Numbered from the stretch's first letter, positions 31,732 to 42,608 are shown. The stretch is 64,000 nucleotides of DNA from Bartonella vinsonii subsp. arupensis OK-94-513 (GCF_000278235.1 NZ_JH725037.1:875174-939173); one strand, 5' to 3'. Notes: generated by a model not told the origin, from the letters alone. Made by a program: numbers and translations.

Positions 31732-33039
31732 TTAATGGGTTTCGTTGTCTTGGAGATATCCTCCTTTACTCATATTCGGTATAAAGAGGGTGGCAATGAA
31801 TGCAATGACCATCACGCCGATTACGTAAAAATAGAAGAGTGATTCATGTCCGATATTTTTTAATCCAAGTGCTACGTATTCGGCAGAACCACCAAATAAT
31901 GCATTACCAATAGCATGAGAGAGACCAACTCCTAGTGCTCGTACTGAAGAAGGAAACATAGCTGATTTTACGACACCAGAGATGGATGTATACATGCTCA
32001 TAATACAAAGTATTCCAATAAGGGTTGATAGTGCAATCCATGTATTATGCGTATGACCGATTATGAGAAGTCCAGGAATTGTAAAGAGAGTAGAGAGTAC
32101 ACTCCAAAGAACAAGTAAATTTTTTGTGCCAATTTTATCAGCTAGGATACCAAATATGGGTTGGAGTAATATGAAAATAAACAGTGCGGCTGTCATCACA
32201 GTTGTAGCAGTATGTTTATCAAACCCAGTCGTTGTGATCAGATATTTCTGCATATAAGTCGTACAGGTATAAAATGTAAGAGATCCTCCAGAGGCGAAGA
32301 TAACAATCACAAAGAAGGCTTTTGTGTGTTTGCTTAGAAGTTCTCTAAGACTCCCAGATTGTTTTTGAGAGCGGCTTGCTTCAGTGGTTGTTTCATGAAG
32401 CGAACGACGTAGATAAAGTGCGACTACTGCTGCTAATCCACCAATCGCAAAAGGAATACGCCAGCCCCATGTTCTTAATTGGTCTTCCGTTAGATAAAGT
32501 GCCAAAATAAATATAATAAAACTGGCTAAAAGTTGACCAGTAATAAGCGTGCCAGATTGGAAAGACGCAAAGAGACCACGGTGATTTTTAAGGGAAATTT
32601 CGCTTATATAAGTTGCAGCTGTACCATATTCTCCCCCTGCTGAAAGTCCTTGCATCATTCGGATTAGGAGCAGAAGAATTGCTGCAGTTTTCCCTAAAGT
32701 CTCATAAGTAGGAAGTATGGCAATGAGAAAAGATCCTCCACACATCATAAGAATAGATATGAGCATTGAGCGTTTGCGTCCATAGCGATCCGCAATAAAG
32801 CCAAAGAGCCAGCTCCCAATTGGGCGCATAAGAAAACCAATAAAGAAGATGCCTGCAGTTTTTAAAAATTGGGTAACAACATCGCCATCTGAAGGGAAAA
32901 ATTGTGGTGCAAAGTAAATCGATGCAAATGAGTAAACGTAAAAATCATACCATTCTACGAGATTCCCTGATGCACTGGATATGATGGCAAAGATACGTTT
33001 TCTTGTATCATGTTGTATTAAAGTTGTTTCGCTTTTCAT
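31732..33039 (-). CDS. MFS transporter, metabolite:H+ symporter type (copy 1 of 3)
   Basis: Twelve-span major facilitator of the MHS group that includes ProP and organic-acid or betaine symporters. The protein is 435 aa. The first span carries GNLVEWYDFYVYSF, and the loop 2-3 motif is GFIADRYGRKRSML. QGLSAGGEYGTAATYISE in span 4 is typical of MHS carriers. The substrate is not predictable. It is the downstream-most of three tandem paralogues and has its own terminator. Confidence 0.9.
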   Translation of the reverse strand: MKSETTLIQHDTRKRIFAIISSASGNLVEWYDFYVYSFASIYFAPQFFPSDGDVVTQFLKTAGIFFIGFLMRPIGSWLFGFIADRYGRKRSMLISILMMCGGSFLIAILPTYETLGKTAAILLLLIRMMQGLSAGGEYGTAATYISEISLKNHRGLFASFQSGTLITGQLLASFIIFILALYLTEDQLRTWGWRIPFAIGGLAAVVALYLRRSLHETTTEASRSQKQSGSLRELLSKHTKAFFVIVIFASGGSLTFYTCTTYMQKYLITTTGFDKHTATTVMTAALFIFILLQPIFGILADKIGTKNLLVLWSVLSTLFTIPGLLIIGHTHNTWIALSTLIGILCIMSMYTSISGVVKSAMFPSSVRALGVGLSHAIGNALFGGSAEYVALGLKNIGHESLFYFYVIGVMVIAFIATLFIPNMSKGGYLQDNETH

Positions 33040-33498
33040 AAAATGTTCCCCTTTTAGATCTCTTTTATTTTTTTTATTTAAAACTGTTTACAATTTGCGT
33101 TATAAAAATTCAATTGTATCATAATCATTTCTTATAAAAGTTATTGAAGGTTTGTTTGGGTTATAAGTTTGTGCCTGTTGAGGAATTTGTTTTTATCGTG
33201 TCGTAAAAGCTTATCACACTGAATCTCAATAGATGTATGTTAAAAAATAAGTCCAACAAGATTAAATATTAGTAAAAAGAGTGCTTTAATATCTTTTTTT
33301 TAAGTTGCCGATAGAATATTTGCAGAATGTAGGAAAATTGTATAATTTTTTATTATTTAACCACTAAACAATACAGATTTTTAACATGTATTATTTAGTT
33401 TAAAAATAAGCGCAATATTTCTTCCTGTAAGATAGCTACAAGAAGTGAATTATTTCATGGTATTTTCTTTTTTATAGAATTTTTTATACATTCATTAC
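33040..33498. other. Intergenic region upstream of MFS copy 1
   Basis: No gene is seen. The 80 bases next to the gene (33040-33120) closely resemble 34854-34935 upstream of copy 2: both contain TTCCCCTTTTAGATCTCTTT and a later AAAATTCAATTGTAT stretch, so the 5' regulatory region was probably duplicated with the gene. The remainder is AT-rich and featureless. Confidence 0.6.
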
Positions 33499-33526
33499 AA
33501 AAAAGCTCAATTGCTTGAGCTTTTTT
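33499..33526 (-). terminator. Terminator after MFS copy 2
   Basis: Perfect 12-bp stem AAAAAAGCTCAA / TTGAGCTTTTTT with loop TTGC. Confidence 0.9.
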
Positions 33527-33542
33527 ATTGTGTGTAGCGATT

Positions 33543-34853
33543 TTAATGGATCTCATTATCTTTATTAAGATATCCTCCTTTGTCTATATCTGGCATCAAG
33601 AGAATTGAGATGAGTGCAATGACCATCATACCAACTATGTAAAAAAAGAAGACAGTTTCATGCCCCATATTCTTTAATCCAAGTGCTACATATTCAACAG
33701 AACCGCCAAACAGCGCATTACCAATAGCAAAAGCAAGTCCAACTCCGATTGCTCGGATTGAGGCGGGGAACAGTTCTGCTTTTATGATACCAGCGATGGA
33801 TGTATAAAAGCTCATAATACAGAGCATTCCGATAATAATGAGTAGCGCAACCCATGCATTATGGGCATTTCCTATCATTTTAAGCACAGGAATTGTGCAG
33901 ATAATGGATAAGATGCTCCAACTGATGAGGGAAGCCCTTGTTCCAATTTTATCGGCTAGAAAACCAAAGAGGGGTTGGAGTAACACAAAAATGAAAAGAG
34001 CGGCAGTCATTATCGTTGTTGCAGTGTGTTTATCAAAACCTGCCGTTGTGATCAGATATTTTTGCATATAAGTGGTGTATGTATAAAATGTCAGTGATCC
34101 TCCTGCTGTAAAGCCAATAACCAGAAAAAAAGCTTTTCTATGGTGGGTAAGAAGTTCTTTAATACTGCCAGCGTGTTGTTTAGAGCGACTTTCTTGTGTG
34201 GTTGTTTCGTGGAGCAAGCTACGGAGATAAATCGCAATCATTGCTCCAAAGCCACCAATGGCAAAAGGAATACGCCAGCCCCATGCTTTTAACTGATCTT
34301 CTGTGAGGTAGAGTGCTAAAATGAATATAGTAAAACTGGCGAGAAGTTGACCTGAGATGGTTGTAGCATATTGGAAGGAAGCAAAGAGTCCACGACGATT
34401 TTTGAGGGCAACTTCACTCATATAAGTTGCTGTTGTACCATATTCACCACCAACTGAAAGTCCTTGAAACATACGGATTAAAAGCAAAAGGAATGCTGCT
34501 GTTATGCCCAAAGTTTCGTAGGTGGGGAGTATGGCGATGAGGAAAGAACCACCGCACATCATAAAAATAGATATAAGCATTGATCGTTTGCGTCCATAAC
34601 GATCAGCAATGAAGCCAAAGAGCCATGCTCCAATAGGTCGCATAAGAAAGCCAATAAAAAAAATTCCTGCAGTTTTTAACAGTTGTGTAACGACATCATC
34701 ATCTGTAGGAAAGAACTGTGAAGCAAAGTAAATCGATGTAAATGAGTACGCATAAAAATCATACCATTCTACGAGATTCCCTGATGCACTGGATATGATG
34801 GCAAAGATACGTTTTCTTGTATCATGTGGTGCTAAAGTTGTTTCGTTTTTCAT
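33543..34853 (-). CDS. MFS transporter, metabolite:H+ symporter type (copy 2 of 3)
   Basis: A 436-residue paralogue of the flanking genes, colinear along its whole length. The motifs GNLVEWYDFYAYSF, GFIADRYGRKRSML and QGLSVGGEYGTTATYMSE are conserved, and the C-terminal tail again ends in MPDIDKGGYL. Differences are scattered, as expected for divergence after tandem duplication, with no frameshift. The upstream region is shared with copy 1. Confidence 0.9.
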   Translation of the reverse strand: MKNETTLAPHDTRKRIFAIISSASGNLVEWYDFYAYSFTSIYFASQFFPTDDDVVTQLLKTAGIFFIGFLMRPIGAWLFGFIADRYGRKRSMLISIFMMCGGSFLIAILPTYETLGITAAFLLLLIRMFQGLSVGGEYGTTATYMSEVALKNRRGLFASFQYATTISGQLLASFTIFILALYLTEDQLKAWGWRIPFAIGGFGAMIAIYLRSLLHETTTQESRSKQHAGSIKELLTHHRKAFFLVIGFTAGGSLTFYTYTTYMQKYLITTAGFDKHTATTIMTAALFIFVLLQPLFGFLADKIGTRASLISWSILSIICTIPVLKMIGNAHNAWVALLIIIGMLCIMSFYTSIAGIIKAELFPASIRAIGVGLAFAIGNALFGGSVEYVALGLKNMGHETVFFFYIVGMMVIALISILLMPDIDKGGYLNKDNEIH

Positions 34854-35244
34854 GAATTGTTCCCCTTTTAGATCTCTTTTATTTTTTTCTATTTAAAATT
34901 GTTTATATTTTACGTTACAAAAATTCAATTGTATAAGGGCTATTTTTTATATTAGGGGAAAAGTCGACCGTGATATGTATATGCATATGAGGATGCATGT
35001 TTAACAATAGCCTTTTTAAAGGTCACGAAGGCATTAAGGGAGATTGGTTTTTACTAATAAAATAGTTTACCGGTTATATATCTATTTTTGGAAATAAGAG
35101 AACTTTGTGTTTGCTTAAATTATTATGCGCTTTTTTATTTTAAAGGTATTGAACTTAGTAACAGAAAAAGGTTACTTCTTTATAATCTTCAAGATATGAG
35201 TATAACATATTATATATGTTATATTTTCTATATAAAATTTTTAC
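34854..35244. other. Intergenic region upstream of MFS copy 2
   Basis: The first 80 bases match the copy 1 leader. Beyond that is AT-rich sequence, including an imperfect palindromic stretch around 34974-34996 (ATATGTATATGCATATGAGG), with no gene seen. Confidence 0.5.
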
Positions 35245-35272
35245 AAAAAAGCTCAATTTCTTGAGCTTTTTT
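35245..35272 (-). terminator. Terminator after MFS copy 3
   Basis: Perfect 12-bp stem AAAAAAGCTCAA / TTGAGCTTTTTT with loop TTTC. The stem is identical to that after copy 2, which supports duplication of gene plus terminator. Confidence 0.9.
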
Positions 35273-35289
35273 GTGTAATATAAAACAGT

Positions 35290-36597
35290 TTAATGGATAT
35301 CGTCGTTTTGAAGATATCCCCCTTTGCTCGTATCTGGCATCAAAAGAATAGCAATAAATGCGATAATCATCATGCCGGTTATATAGAAATAAAAGAGTGA
35401 TTCATATCCAATATCTTTTAACCCAAGCGCCACTGATTCAGCGGAACCACCAAAGAGTGCGTTAGCAACTGCGTAAGAGAGACCAACCCCAATTGCTCGT
35501 ACTGAAGAAGGGAACATAGCAGCTTTTATGATACCAGAGATCGATGTATAAAAGCTTATAATGCAGAGCATTCCAATAATGACCGATAGGGCGACCCATG
35601 TATTATCAGTGTTACCAATTACTTTAAGTCCAGGAATTGTAAAGATAATAGATAGAGCGCTCCAAATAATGAGTGAAGTTTTTGTTCCAATTTTATCTGC
35701 TAGAGCGCCAAAGGCAGGTTGGAGCAACATAAAAACAAAGAGTGCAGCAGTCATTATAGTGGTAGCGGTGTGTTTATCAAATCCGGTAGTCGTGATAAGA
35801 TATTTTTGCATATAGGTTGTGTATGTGTAGAATGTAAGCGATCCTCCAGCCGTAAAACCAACAACCAGAAAAAAAGCTTTTCGGTGTTTGCTTAGAAGTT
35901 CCTTAATGCTGCCAGCTTTTTCTTGAGAGCGGCTTTCCTTGGTCGTGGTTTCATGAAGAGAGCGTCGTAGATAAATTGCAACAATTGCAGCGAGGCCTCC
36001 AATAGCAAAAGGGATACGCCAGCCCCATGCTTTCAATTGATCTTCTGTGAGATAAAGTGCCAAAATAAATATCACAAGGCTCGCAAGAAGCTGACCGCCG
36101 ATGAGTGTGGTGTATTGAAAAGAACCAAAGAAGCCTCGGTGATTTTTAAGGGCAACTTCACTCATATAAGTTGCTGTTGTACCGTATTCTCCACCAACAG
36201 AAAGTCCTTGAAGCATTCGGAGTAACAAAAGGAGAATTGCTGCCGTTATCCCAATAGTTTCATAAGTGGGCAATATGGCAATAAGGAAGGAACCACCACA
36301 CATCATGAAAACAGAAATAAGCATTGATTGTTTACGTCCATAACGATCAGCAATATATCCGAAAAGCCATCCGCCGACTGGGCGCATGAGAAATCCAACA
36401 AAGAAGACACCAGCAGCTTTTAAGAGTTGGGCAACAACATCACCATCGGAAGGAAAAAATTGTGATGCAAAATAAATGGACGTAAATGAGTAAACATAAA
36501 AATCATACCACTCTACTAAATTACCTGATGCGCTGGACACAATAGATAGAATACGGTTTCTTGTATCATGTGGTGCTAGAGTTGCTTCATTCTCCAT
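35290..36597 (-). CDS. MFS transporter, metabolite:H+ symporter type (copy 3 of 3)
   Basis: A 435-residue paralogue with the same twelve-span layout and motifs (GNLVEWYDFYVYSF, GYIADRYGRKQSML, QGLSVGGEYGTTATYMSE). The loop 2-3 motif has Gln where the other copies have Arg after RK. Its 5' region differs from that of copies 1 and 2, so it may be regulated separately. Confidence 0.9.
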   Translation of the reverse strand: MENEATLAPHDTRNRILSIVSSASGNLVEWYDFYVYSFTSIYFASQFFPSDGDVVAQLLKAAGVFFVGFLMRPVGGWLFGYIADRYGRKQSMLISVFMMCGGSFLIAILPTYETIGITAAILLLLLRMLQGLSVGGEYGTTATYMSEVALKNHRGFFGSFQYTTLIGGQLLASLVIFILALYLTEDQLKAWGWRIPFAIGGLAAIVAIYLRRSLHETTTKESRSQEKAGSIKELLSKHRKAFFLVVGFTAGGSLTFYTYTTYMQKYLITTTGFDKHTATTIMTAALFVFMLLQPAFGALADKIGTKTSLIIWSALSIIFTIPGLKVIGNTDNTWVALSVIIGMLCIISFYTSISGIIKAAMFPSSVRAIGVGLSYAVANALFGGSAESVALGLKDIGYESLFYFYITGMMIIAFIAILLMPDTSKGGYLQNDDIH

Positions 36598-36811
36598 AAG
36601 TCTATCCCTTTTTATTTACATTCACGTATTATTTCCCCCTGTATTTATTCCTCTATGGGTTGTCTACAGTATTTTATCTTTTGCGTCAAAAATTTAATCG
36701 GAAATAATAATTTCTTGTGCAAAATGTTTTAAGAAAGCGATTTAAATTGTATTTTTATAGGTTTTACAGTTTTAATTTTCTCTATTCAGTAGAATCGGCC
36801 ATAATACTTGC

Positions 36812-37606
36812 ATGAAAACTTACCTTGAGCTTTTATCTCATGTTTTAAATCAGGGCATTGATCGTGCAGATCGAACCGGTGTTGGGACGCGATCAGTTTT
36901 TGGCTATCAGATGCGGTTTGATTTACAGGGCGGATTCCCATTGTTGACAACGAAGAAACTGCATTTGCGTTCAATCATTTATGAGCTTTTGTGGTTTCTT
37001 AGAGGTGATACAAATATTGCTTGGTTGAAGGAGAACGGTATATCAATTTGGGATGAATGGGCTGATAAAGAAGGAAATCTTGGTCCTATTTATGGTTATC
37101 AATGGCGTTCTTGGCCTGCTCCTGATGGACGACATATTGATCAAATCAGTAATCTTTTGAGTATGATTAAGGAAACACCAGATTCTCGTCGCTTAATTGT
37201 CTCTGCGTGGAATCCTGCATTGATAGAGGAAATGGCTCTTCCTCCTTGTCATTGTCTTTTTCAATTTTACGTTGCTGATGGTAAATTATCCTGCCAACTT
37301 TATCAGCGTTCAGCGGATATTTTCTTAGGCGTTCCATTCAATATTGCTTCTTATGCCCTGTTAACAATGATGATCGCACAAGTATGCGGTCTTAAAGTAG
37401 GTGATTTTATTCATACTCTTGGTGATGCGCACCTTTATTCTAATCATTTTGAACAGGCTCGATGTCAATTGTCTCGTATACCAAATGCTTTGCCGTCTAT
37501 ACATATAAATCCAGCGGTAACAGATCTTTTTTCTTTTAAATTTGAGGATTTTGAATTGCTTAATTATAAAGCACACTCACATATCAAGGCACCGGTAGCA
37601 ATATGA
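36812..37606 (+). CDS. thyA: Thymidylate synthase ThyA
   Basis: Makes dTMP from dUMP using methylene-tetrahydrofolate. The protein is 264 aa, the same length as E. coli ThyA. The nucleophile is C146 in [11 protein letters not shown], and [16 protein letters not shown] forms the dUMP and folate site. The stop overlaps the folA start (ATGA), linking synthesis of dTMP to recycling of the dihydrofolate it produces. Confidence 0.97.
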   Translation: MKTYLELLSHVLNQGIDRADRTGVGTRSVFGYQMRFDLQGGFPLLTTKKLHLRSIIYELLWFLRGDTNIAWLKENGISIWDEWADKEGNLGPIYGYQWRSWPAPDGRHIDQISNLLSMIKETPDSRRLIVSAWNPALIEEMALPPCHCLFQFYVADGKLSCQLYQRSADIFLGVPFNIASYALLTMMIAQVCGLKVGDFIHTLGDAHLYSNHFEQARCQLSRIPNALPSIHINPAVTDLFSFKFEDFELLNYKAHSHIKAPVAI

Positions 37607-38112
37607 CTTTTCCAATTTGTTTAATTGCAGCTGTTGCAGAAAATGGTGTTATCGGCCGTGAAGGTGCGATGCCTTGGCACTTGTCAACAGATTTACAACG
37701 CTTTAAGGCTTTAACTCTTGGTAAGCCCGTTATTATGGGGCGAAAAACTTGGGATTCTCTTGGGAAGCCTTTGCCAGGGCGCGTGAATATTGTCATTACG
37801 CGCAATGATGCCTTTACCGCTGAAGGGGCTATTGTTGCCCACTCTTTATCTCAGGCTTGTTCTGTTGCAAAAAGAGAAGCTTCTCAAAATGGTGCAGATG
37901 CGATTTTTATTATTGGTGGTGGTGAAATTTTTCAACAAGGTTTTAGTATTGCTGATAAAATCTTCCTCACAGAAGTCTTAGCTTCCATTAAAGGTGATAG
38001 TTTTTTTCCTGTTTTTGACAAAGAAAAGTGGACTATTGTGCAAACACAATATATTCCAAGAGGAGATAAAGACAGTCATCCAACACGTTTTGTGGTTTAT
38101 GAACGGAAATAA
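37603..38112 (+). CDS. folA: Dihydrofolate reductase
   Basis: Reduces dihydrofolate to tetrahydrofolate. The protein is 169 aa. The N-terminus [20 protein letters not shown] holds the Met20-type loop, followed by [13 protein letters not shown] and the NADPH motif [10 protein letters not shown]. Translationally coupled to thyA. Confidence 0.96.
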   Translation: MTFPICLIAAVAENGVIGREGAMPWHLSTDLQRFKALTLGKPVIMGRKTWDSLGKPLPGRVNIVITRNDAFTAEGAIVAHSLSQACSVAKREASQNGADAIFIIGGGEIFQQGFSIADKIFLTEVLASIKGDSFFPVFDKEKWTIVQTQYIPRGDKDSHPTRFVVYERK

Positions 38113-38209
38113 TCCGTTTGTATTGAAGTGGAATCAGATAAGAGCCATCTTATGAGATTTAAGTGAATGGTTGGTATTTGATGAATGGTATTCAGTAAAA
38201 GAGGTAAAA

Positions 38210-39355
38210 ATGCCCTGGACAAATCAAAATGGTGGTGGCCCTTGGAGTGGTGATCACAATAAACCTAGTGGTGACAAAAAAACGCCAACGAAGAACTTCT
38301 TTGGTTCTGGTAGTAATAATGGTGGTGACAAAGGTCCCCATCTTGATGATATTTTGCGTAAAGGGCAGGAGCAACTTAAACAATTTGGTGGAGGTGGTCT
38401 TTGGGGAATCTTGTTTTTGCTCGCCGTATTTTTTTGGCTTTATCAGTCTCTTTATATCGTTCAACAAAATGAACAAGCAGTGGAGTTACGTTTTGGGGTA
38501 CCTAAGGGGGAAACTATCAGTGATGGCTTGCATTTTCACTTTTGGCCAATTGAGACTTATATGAAAGTGCCTTTAACGGAAAAAACAATTGCGATTGGTG
38601 GCCAGTCTGGACAAACACAACAAAGTGACGGCTTGATGCTTTCCAGTGACCAGAATATTGTGAACGTTAATTTTTCTGTTTACTATCGGATTTCACATCC
38701 TAGTCAGTTTTTATTTAATGTGAATGATCAAGAAGGGACAGTACGTCAGGTTGCTGAGAGTGCAATGCGTGAAGTCATTGGTTCAAGGCCCGTTGATGAC
38801 GTTTTACGTGATAAGAAAGAAGAAGTTGCTGATGATGTCAGAAAAATTATCCAGTTGACTGTGGATAAATATCAGCTCGGTGTTGAAATAAATCGTGTAT
38901 CGATTAGCGAAGCTGCTCCTCCTACGAAAGTGGCCGCTGCGTTTAATTCCGTTCAACAGGCGGAGCAGGAACGTGGGCGAATGATTGAAGAAGGAAATCG
39001 TGTGCGTTTTAATAAGATTGGTTTAGCGAATGGTGAAGCTTCACGTACACGGGAAATCGCAAAAGGTGAAAAGGCACAAATGGTTGAAGAAGCAAGAGGA
39101 CGTGCTGAGCGTTTTCAGGCTATAGCGCATGAGGCTAAAATTTCACCAGAGGCTACACGTTATCGTCTTTATATGGAGACGATGGGGCGTATTCTTTCTT
39201 CACCAAACAAGTTGGTTCTTGATCAAACCAATTCTCCGGTGGTGCCTTATTTACCTCTGAATGAATTGCTAGGCAGCAATTCATCAGAAAGAGCGAAAAA
39301 AACATCAGCACGTTCTACATCGCTATTGAATTCTCGCATTTCTGGAGGACGCTAA
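38210..39355 (+). CDS. hflK: FtsH modulator HflK
   Basis: SPFH/band-7 protein that with HflC forms a large periplasmic cage around FtsH. The ATG at 38210 follows AAAGAGG; the frame is open upstream but those 13 codons are unlikely. The protein is 381 aa: a Gly and Asn-rich cytoplasmic N-terminus (MPWTNQNGGGPWSGD), one membrane segment (residues about 65-85), the SPFH domain (QNEQAVELRFG), and a coiled-coil region with QAEQERGRMIEEGN. hflC follows two bases later. Confidence 0.95.
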   Translation: MPWTNQNGGGPWSGDHNKPSGDKKTPTKNFFGSGSNNGGDKGPHLDDILRKGQEQLKQFGGGGLWGILFLLAVFFWLYQSLYIVQQNEQAVELRFGVPKGETISDGLHFHFWPIETYMKVPLTEKTIAIGGQSGQTQQSDGLMLSSDQNIVNVNFSVYYRISHPSQFLFNVNDQEGTVRQVAESAMREVIGSRPVDDVLRDKKEEVADDVRKIIQLTVDKYQLGVEINRVSISEAAPPTKVAAAFNSVQQAEQERGRMIEEGNRVRFNKIGLANGEASRTREIAKGEKAQMVEEARGRAERFQAIAHEAKISPEATRYRLYMETMGRILSSPNKLVLDQTNSPVVPYLPLNELLGSNSSERAKKTSARSTSLLNSRISGGR

Positions 39356-39357
39356 TT

Positions 39358-40293
39358 ATGCAGCAGTCTCGTTTTTTGTTTATTTTTAGTGCTATAGTGC
39401 TTCTTTTGATGGCTTTATGGATGTCTCTTTTTGTTGTCTATCCGCGTCAACAAGTAGCAATTAAGCGTTTTGGGCAAATTGTTAAGGTAGAATCTGACCC
39501 TGGAATCTATTTGAAAGTGCCCTTTTTGGATAAGATGATTGTGGTTGATAATAGGTTGTTACGTTACGATGTTCCTACACAATCTGTACAGGTGAGGGGT
39601 GGTGCTTATTATGAAGTGGATGCGTTTTTTATTTATCGTATTACCGATCCTAAGTTGTTTTTACAGCGTATTGCTTCGGGGCGTCCACAAGTTGCTGCGC
39701 GTGAAAATCTGGCACCGCGTTTTATTGATGCTTTGCGGGCTGTTTATGGTAAGCGGGAATTTAGAGCAGCTTTATCAGATGAACGAGGTGCAATGATGGC
39801 TGAAGTGCAGCGGCAGTTCTCTGTAGATGCAGGTTCGTTGGGTATTAAAATTGTTGATGTGCGTATTCGCAAAACTGATTTAACAGATGCTGTTTCAGAA
39901 GATGTTTACCGGCAAATGGCGGCTGAACGTGAGGCTGTAGCGGAAAATATTCGTGCTCGTGGTCAGCAGGAGAAAGCTCGTATTGTGGCGGAAGCTAATC
40001 GTGAATATGAAGAAATTGTAGCGGCTGCAAGACGTGATGCTGAAATTACTCGTGGTGAAGGTCAGGCTGAAAGTATTCGCCTTTTATTGAACGCGAGGAA
40101 GGTTAATCCGTCCTTCTACGATTTTTGGTTAGCAATGGAACAGTATAAAAATTTGGAGCCTATTCCGATGGTGATTTCACCAAATGAAGATTTCTTTTTC
40201 TATTTTCGCAATCCGCAGCAGGAAAAGAGAAAACTTCCATCAACAATGAATATTGGATCCAGTAAAACTGATTCAAAACTTGGGGAAGAGTAG
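39358..40293 (+). CDS. hflC: FtsH modulator HflC
   Basis: Partner of HflK. The protein is 311 aa with an N-terminal membrane anchor (residues about 7-27), an SPFH domain (YPRQQVAIKRFGQIVKV) and an Ala, Glu and Arg-rich coiled coil (EREAVAENIRARGQQEKARI). The two-base spacing from hflK points to one mRNA. The downstream degP-type protease is a common neighbour in Rhizobiales. Confidence 0.95.
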   Translation: MQQSRFLFIFSAIVLLLMALWMSLFVVYPRQQVAIKRFGQIVKVESDPGIYLKVPFLDKMIVVDNRLLRYDVPTQSVQVRGGAYYEVDAFFIYRITDPKLFLQRIASGRPQVAARENLAPRFIDALRAVYGKREFRAALSDERGAMMAEVQRQFSVDAGSLGIKIVDVRIRKTDLTDAVSEDVYRQMAAEREAVAENIRARGQQEKARIVAEANREYEEIVAAARRDAEITRGEGQAESIRLLLNARKVNPSFYDFWLAMEQYKNLEPIPMVISPNEDFFFYFRNPQQEKRKLPSTMNIGSSKTDSKLGEE

Positions 40294-40456
40294 ATGTAAA
40301 AATGGACTGTGGACACAATTTTTGCATAGGCTTTTGCATGGAAAGTGTGCTCTGTGGTTGCTTTCTTTTATGATGAAGATGGTAAAGTATTAAGCCATAC
40401 TCATTTTGCATAGATAAATTTAGTCAGTTTTTTGCGCATTTTGTTAAAGGCATGTT

Positions 40457-41974
40457 ATGATTAGAAATGTCGTAGGTGGGATTACATCTTTGAAGTTCTT
40501 TGTCACAAAAGTTGTTGTCTGTGTGGTTTTGTTTTTATCAGGATCCATCAGTTTATCTTGGGGAGAAGAGACAAAAAGTACACTGCCTTCAGTTCCTGAT
40601 TTGGCTGCTGAGCTTTTAGAGACAGTTGTGAATATTTCCACAGCACAGACCGTTGATGGCACAGAACAAGACGAGAATACTTCTGTGCCCGTTATACCAA
40701 AAGATTCATTGTTACAAGAGTATTTTAGTGACTTTTTTACACCTAAAGATGGTCAAAAAGGAAGTCAATTTCAAAAGGTACGTTCTTTGGGATCTGGTTT
40801 TGTGATTGATGCGCAAAGGGGGCTTATCGTTACAAATTACCACGTTATTGTTGATGCTGATGATATTGAAGTGAATTTTACTGATGGTACAAAATTGAAA
40901 GCAAAGTTGCTTGGAAAGGATAGCAAGACTGATTTGGCGCTGCTTCAAGTTGATGCAGGAAGCAAAAAATTAAAAGCTGTACGTTTTGGTGATTCAGAGA
41001 AAGCGCGCATTGGGGATTGGGTTATGGCAATCGGCAATCCCTATGGTTTTGGTGGAAGTGTAACAGTTGGTATTATTTCTGCACGCAATCGTGATCTTAA
41101 TGCGGGTCCTTATGATAATTTTATTCAGACAGATGCGGCGATTAATCGAGGCAATTCTGGAGGTCCATTATTTGATAGAAATGGTGAGGTGATTGGAATT
41201 AATACAGCAATTATTTCGCCTTCCGGTGGGTCTATTGGTATTGGTTTTGCTATACCATCAGATATGGCACTTTCTGTTATCAATCAGTTGCGTGATTTTG
41301 GAGAAATAAGGCGTGGCTGGTTGGCTATCCGTATTCAACCGATAACAGAAGATATTGCGAAAAGTTTGAAATTAGAAAACGCTGTGGGGGCGTTGGTTGC
41401 TGGCAAAATAGAAGATTCCGATGTAGATAATAGCCAGCTTCAAACTGGAGATATCATTCTTTATTTTGGGAATGCAAAAATTAAGCATGCGCGTGATTTG
41501 CCGCGTTTGGTGGCAGAGAGTCCGGAAGGAAAAGTGGTGGATGTTACTGTTTTGCGGAACGGACAGAAAAAAACGGTGAAAGTTAAACTTGGTCGTTTGA
41601 TTGAGACAGATACAAATGAAAATACAGAAGAAGAGTCTGATGATGAAAAGGACAATGCCGTATCGAAAAGTGTGACAATGCACTTTATGGGAATGACATT
41701 ATCTGAGCTTACAGAAGATTTGCGTCATCGTTATTCAATTACGGATAAACTTCGGGGGGTGGTGGTGACATCTGTTGCAGAAAATAGCACGGCGGATAAA
41801 AAGCGTATTCGCATTGGTGAAGTCATCGTTGATATCAATCAAAGTTCTATCACAACGATTGATGAGGTAAAAAAACGTCTTCATAAATTACGTGAGGCAG
41901 GGCGTAAAAATGCTCTGTTCATCGTTGCACGTCCAGATGGAGAGTTGCGGGTCGTAACAATTCCAATGGATTAA
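40457..41974 (+). CDS. degP: DegP/HtrA-family periplasmic serine protease
   Basis: Periplasmic quality-control protease. The protein is 505 aa. A signal peptide covers residues about 1-35. The catalytic triad is H129 (TNYHVI), D159 (KTDLALL) and S234 (RGNSGGPLF). Two PDZ domains follow, about residues 270-375 and 410-495, separated by a Glu and Asp-rich linker. The layout matches Do-type proteases. It is separated from hflC by 163 bases. Confidence 0.94.
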   Translation: MIRNVVGGITSLKFFVTKVVVCVVLFLSGSISLSWGEETKSTLPSVPDLAAELLETVVNISTAQTVDGTEQDENTSVPVIPKDSLLQEYFSDFFTPKDGQKGSQFQKVRSLGSGFVIDAQRGLIVTNYHVIVDADDIEVNFTDGTKLKAKLLGKDSKTDLALLQVDAGSKKLKAVRFGDSEKARIGDWVMAIGNPYGFGGSVTVGIISARNRDLNAGPYDNFIQTDAAINRGNSGGPLFDRNGEVIGINTAIISPSGGSIGIGFAIPSDMALSVINQLRDFGEIRRGWLAIRIQPITEDIAKSLKLENAVGALVAGKIEDSDVDNSQLQTGDIILYFGNAKIKHARDLPRLVAESPEGKVVDVTVLRNGQKKTVKVKLGRLIETDTNENTEEESDDEKDNAVSKSVTMHFMGMTLSELTEDLRHRYSITDKLRGVVVTSVAENSTADKKRIRIGEVIVDINQSSITTIDEVKKRLHKLREAGRKNALFIVARPDGELRVVTIPMD

Positions 41975-42608
41975 TGTTTGGGGGCTAATGTTTGCGAGAT
42001 TGATGTTTTAAAGGCTGTGTCTCAGTTGTTTGTATTTTTGTTATTGCCATTAAAGGTATGATAGATGCGACTTCTTCAATTTTCAAAAGAGCAATGATCC
42101 AGAAATATAAAGAGTAGAAGAAGTCATTTATGGGTATAGCTATGCTTTGCTTGGTAGTTGATAGAAAAGAAAGGCAACAGCTGTAAATGAGAGCTTGAAG
42201 AAAATAATTTACGAGGTGCTTATGTAAATCAAAGCATTACCGATTTTTATAAAAGATAAAGCTGTTTTCTTGGATGTGTTAAGCTTAAGTGTTATTTATA
42301 TATAGGGTTGCAAAAATTATCTTGATTTATGAGAGCTCCTTAGAAGAATTTTTGTGGCTGTGTTTTGTTATTGAATAATGATAACAGGAAGAAATCCTTT
42401 GAGATTTTTTTGTATTGTTATTGGGTTCATTATTTTCAATAAAGCAGAACTATCATAGATATTTTCATTGTATTCGTTATAAAAGTTCTGCTTGTATTTT
42501 TGTTTGAAGAGTTCACTCTATGACAATGAAGATGAAATACAGGTTTTGCGCAGTTAATTATGCGTGTAGCAGTAAGTGGTTGATTTATGGATGTAGAGAT
42601 TTCCATTT
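41975..42608. other. Gene-free region between degP and miaA
   Basis: These 634 bases contain no convincing ORF on either strand. In many Rhizobiales serB lies here, divergent from miaA. No SerB motif is recognisable, so if the ancestor carried it, it has decayed completely. That comparison is from memory of related gene orders. Confidence 0.5.
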
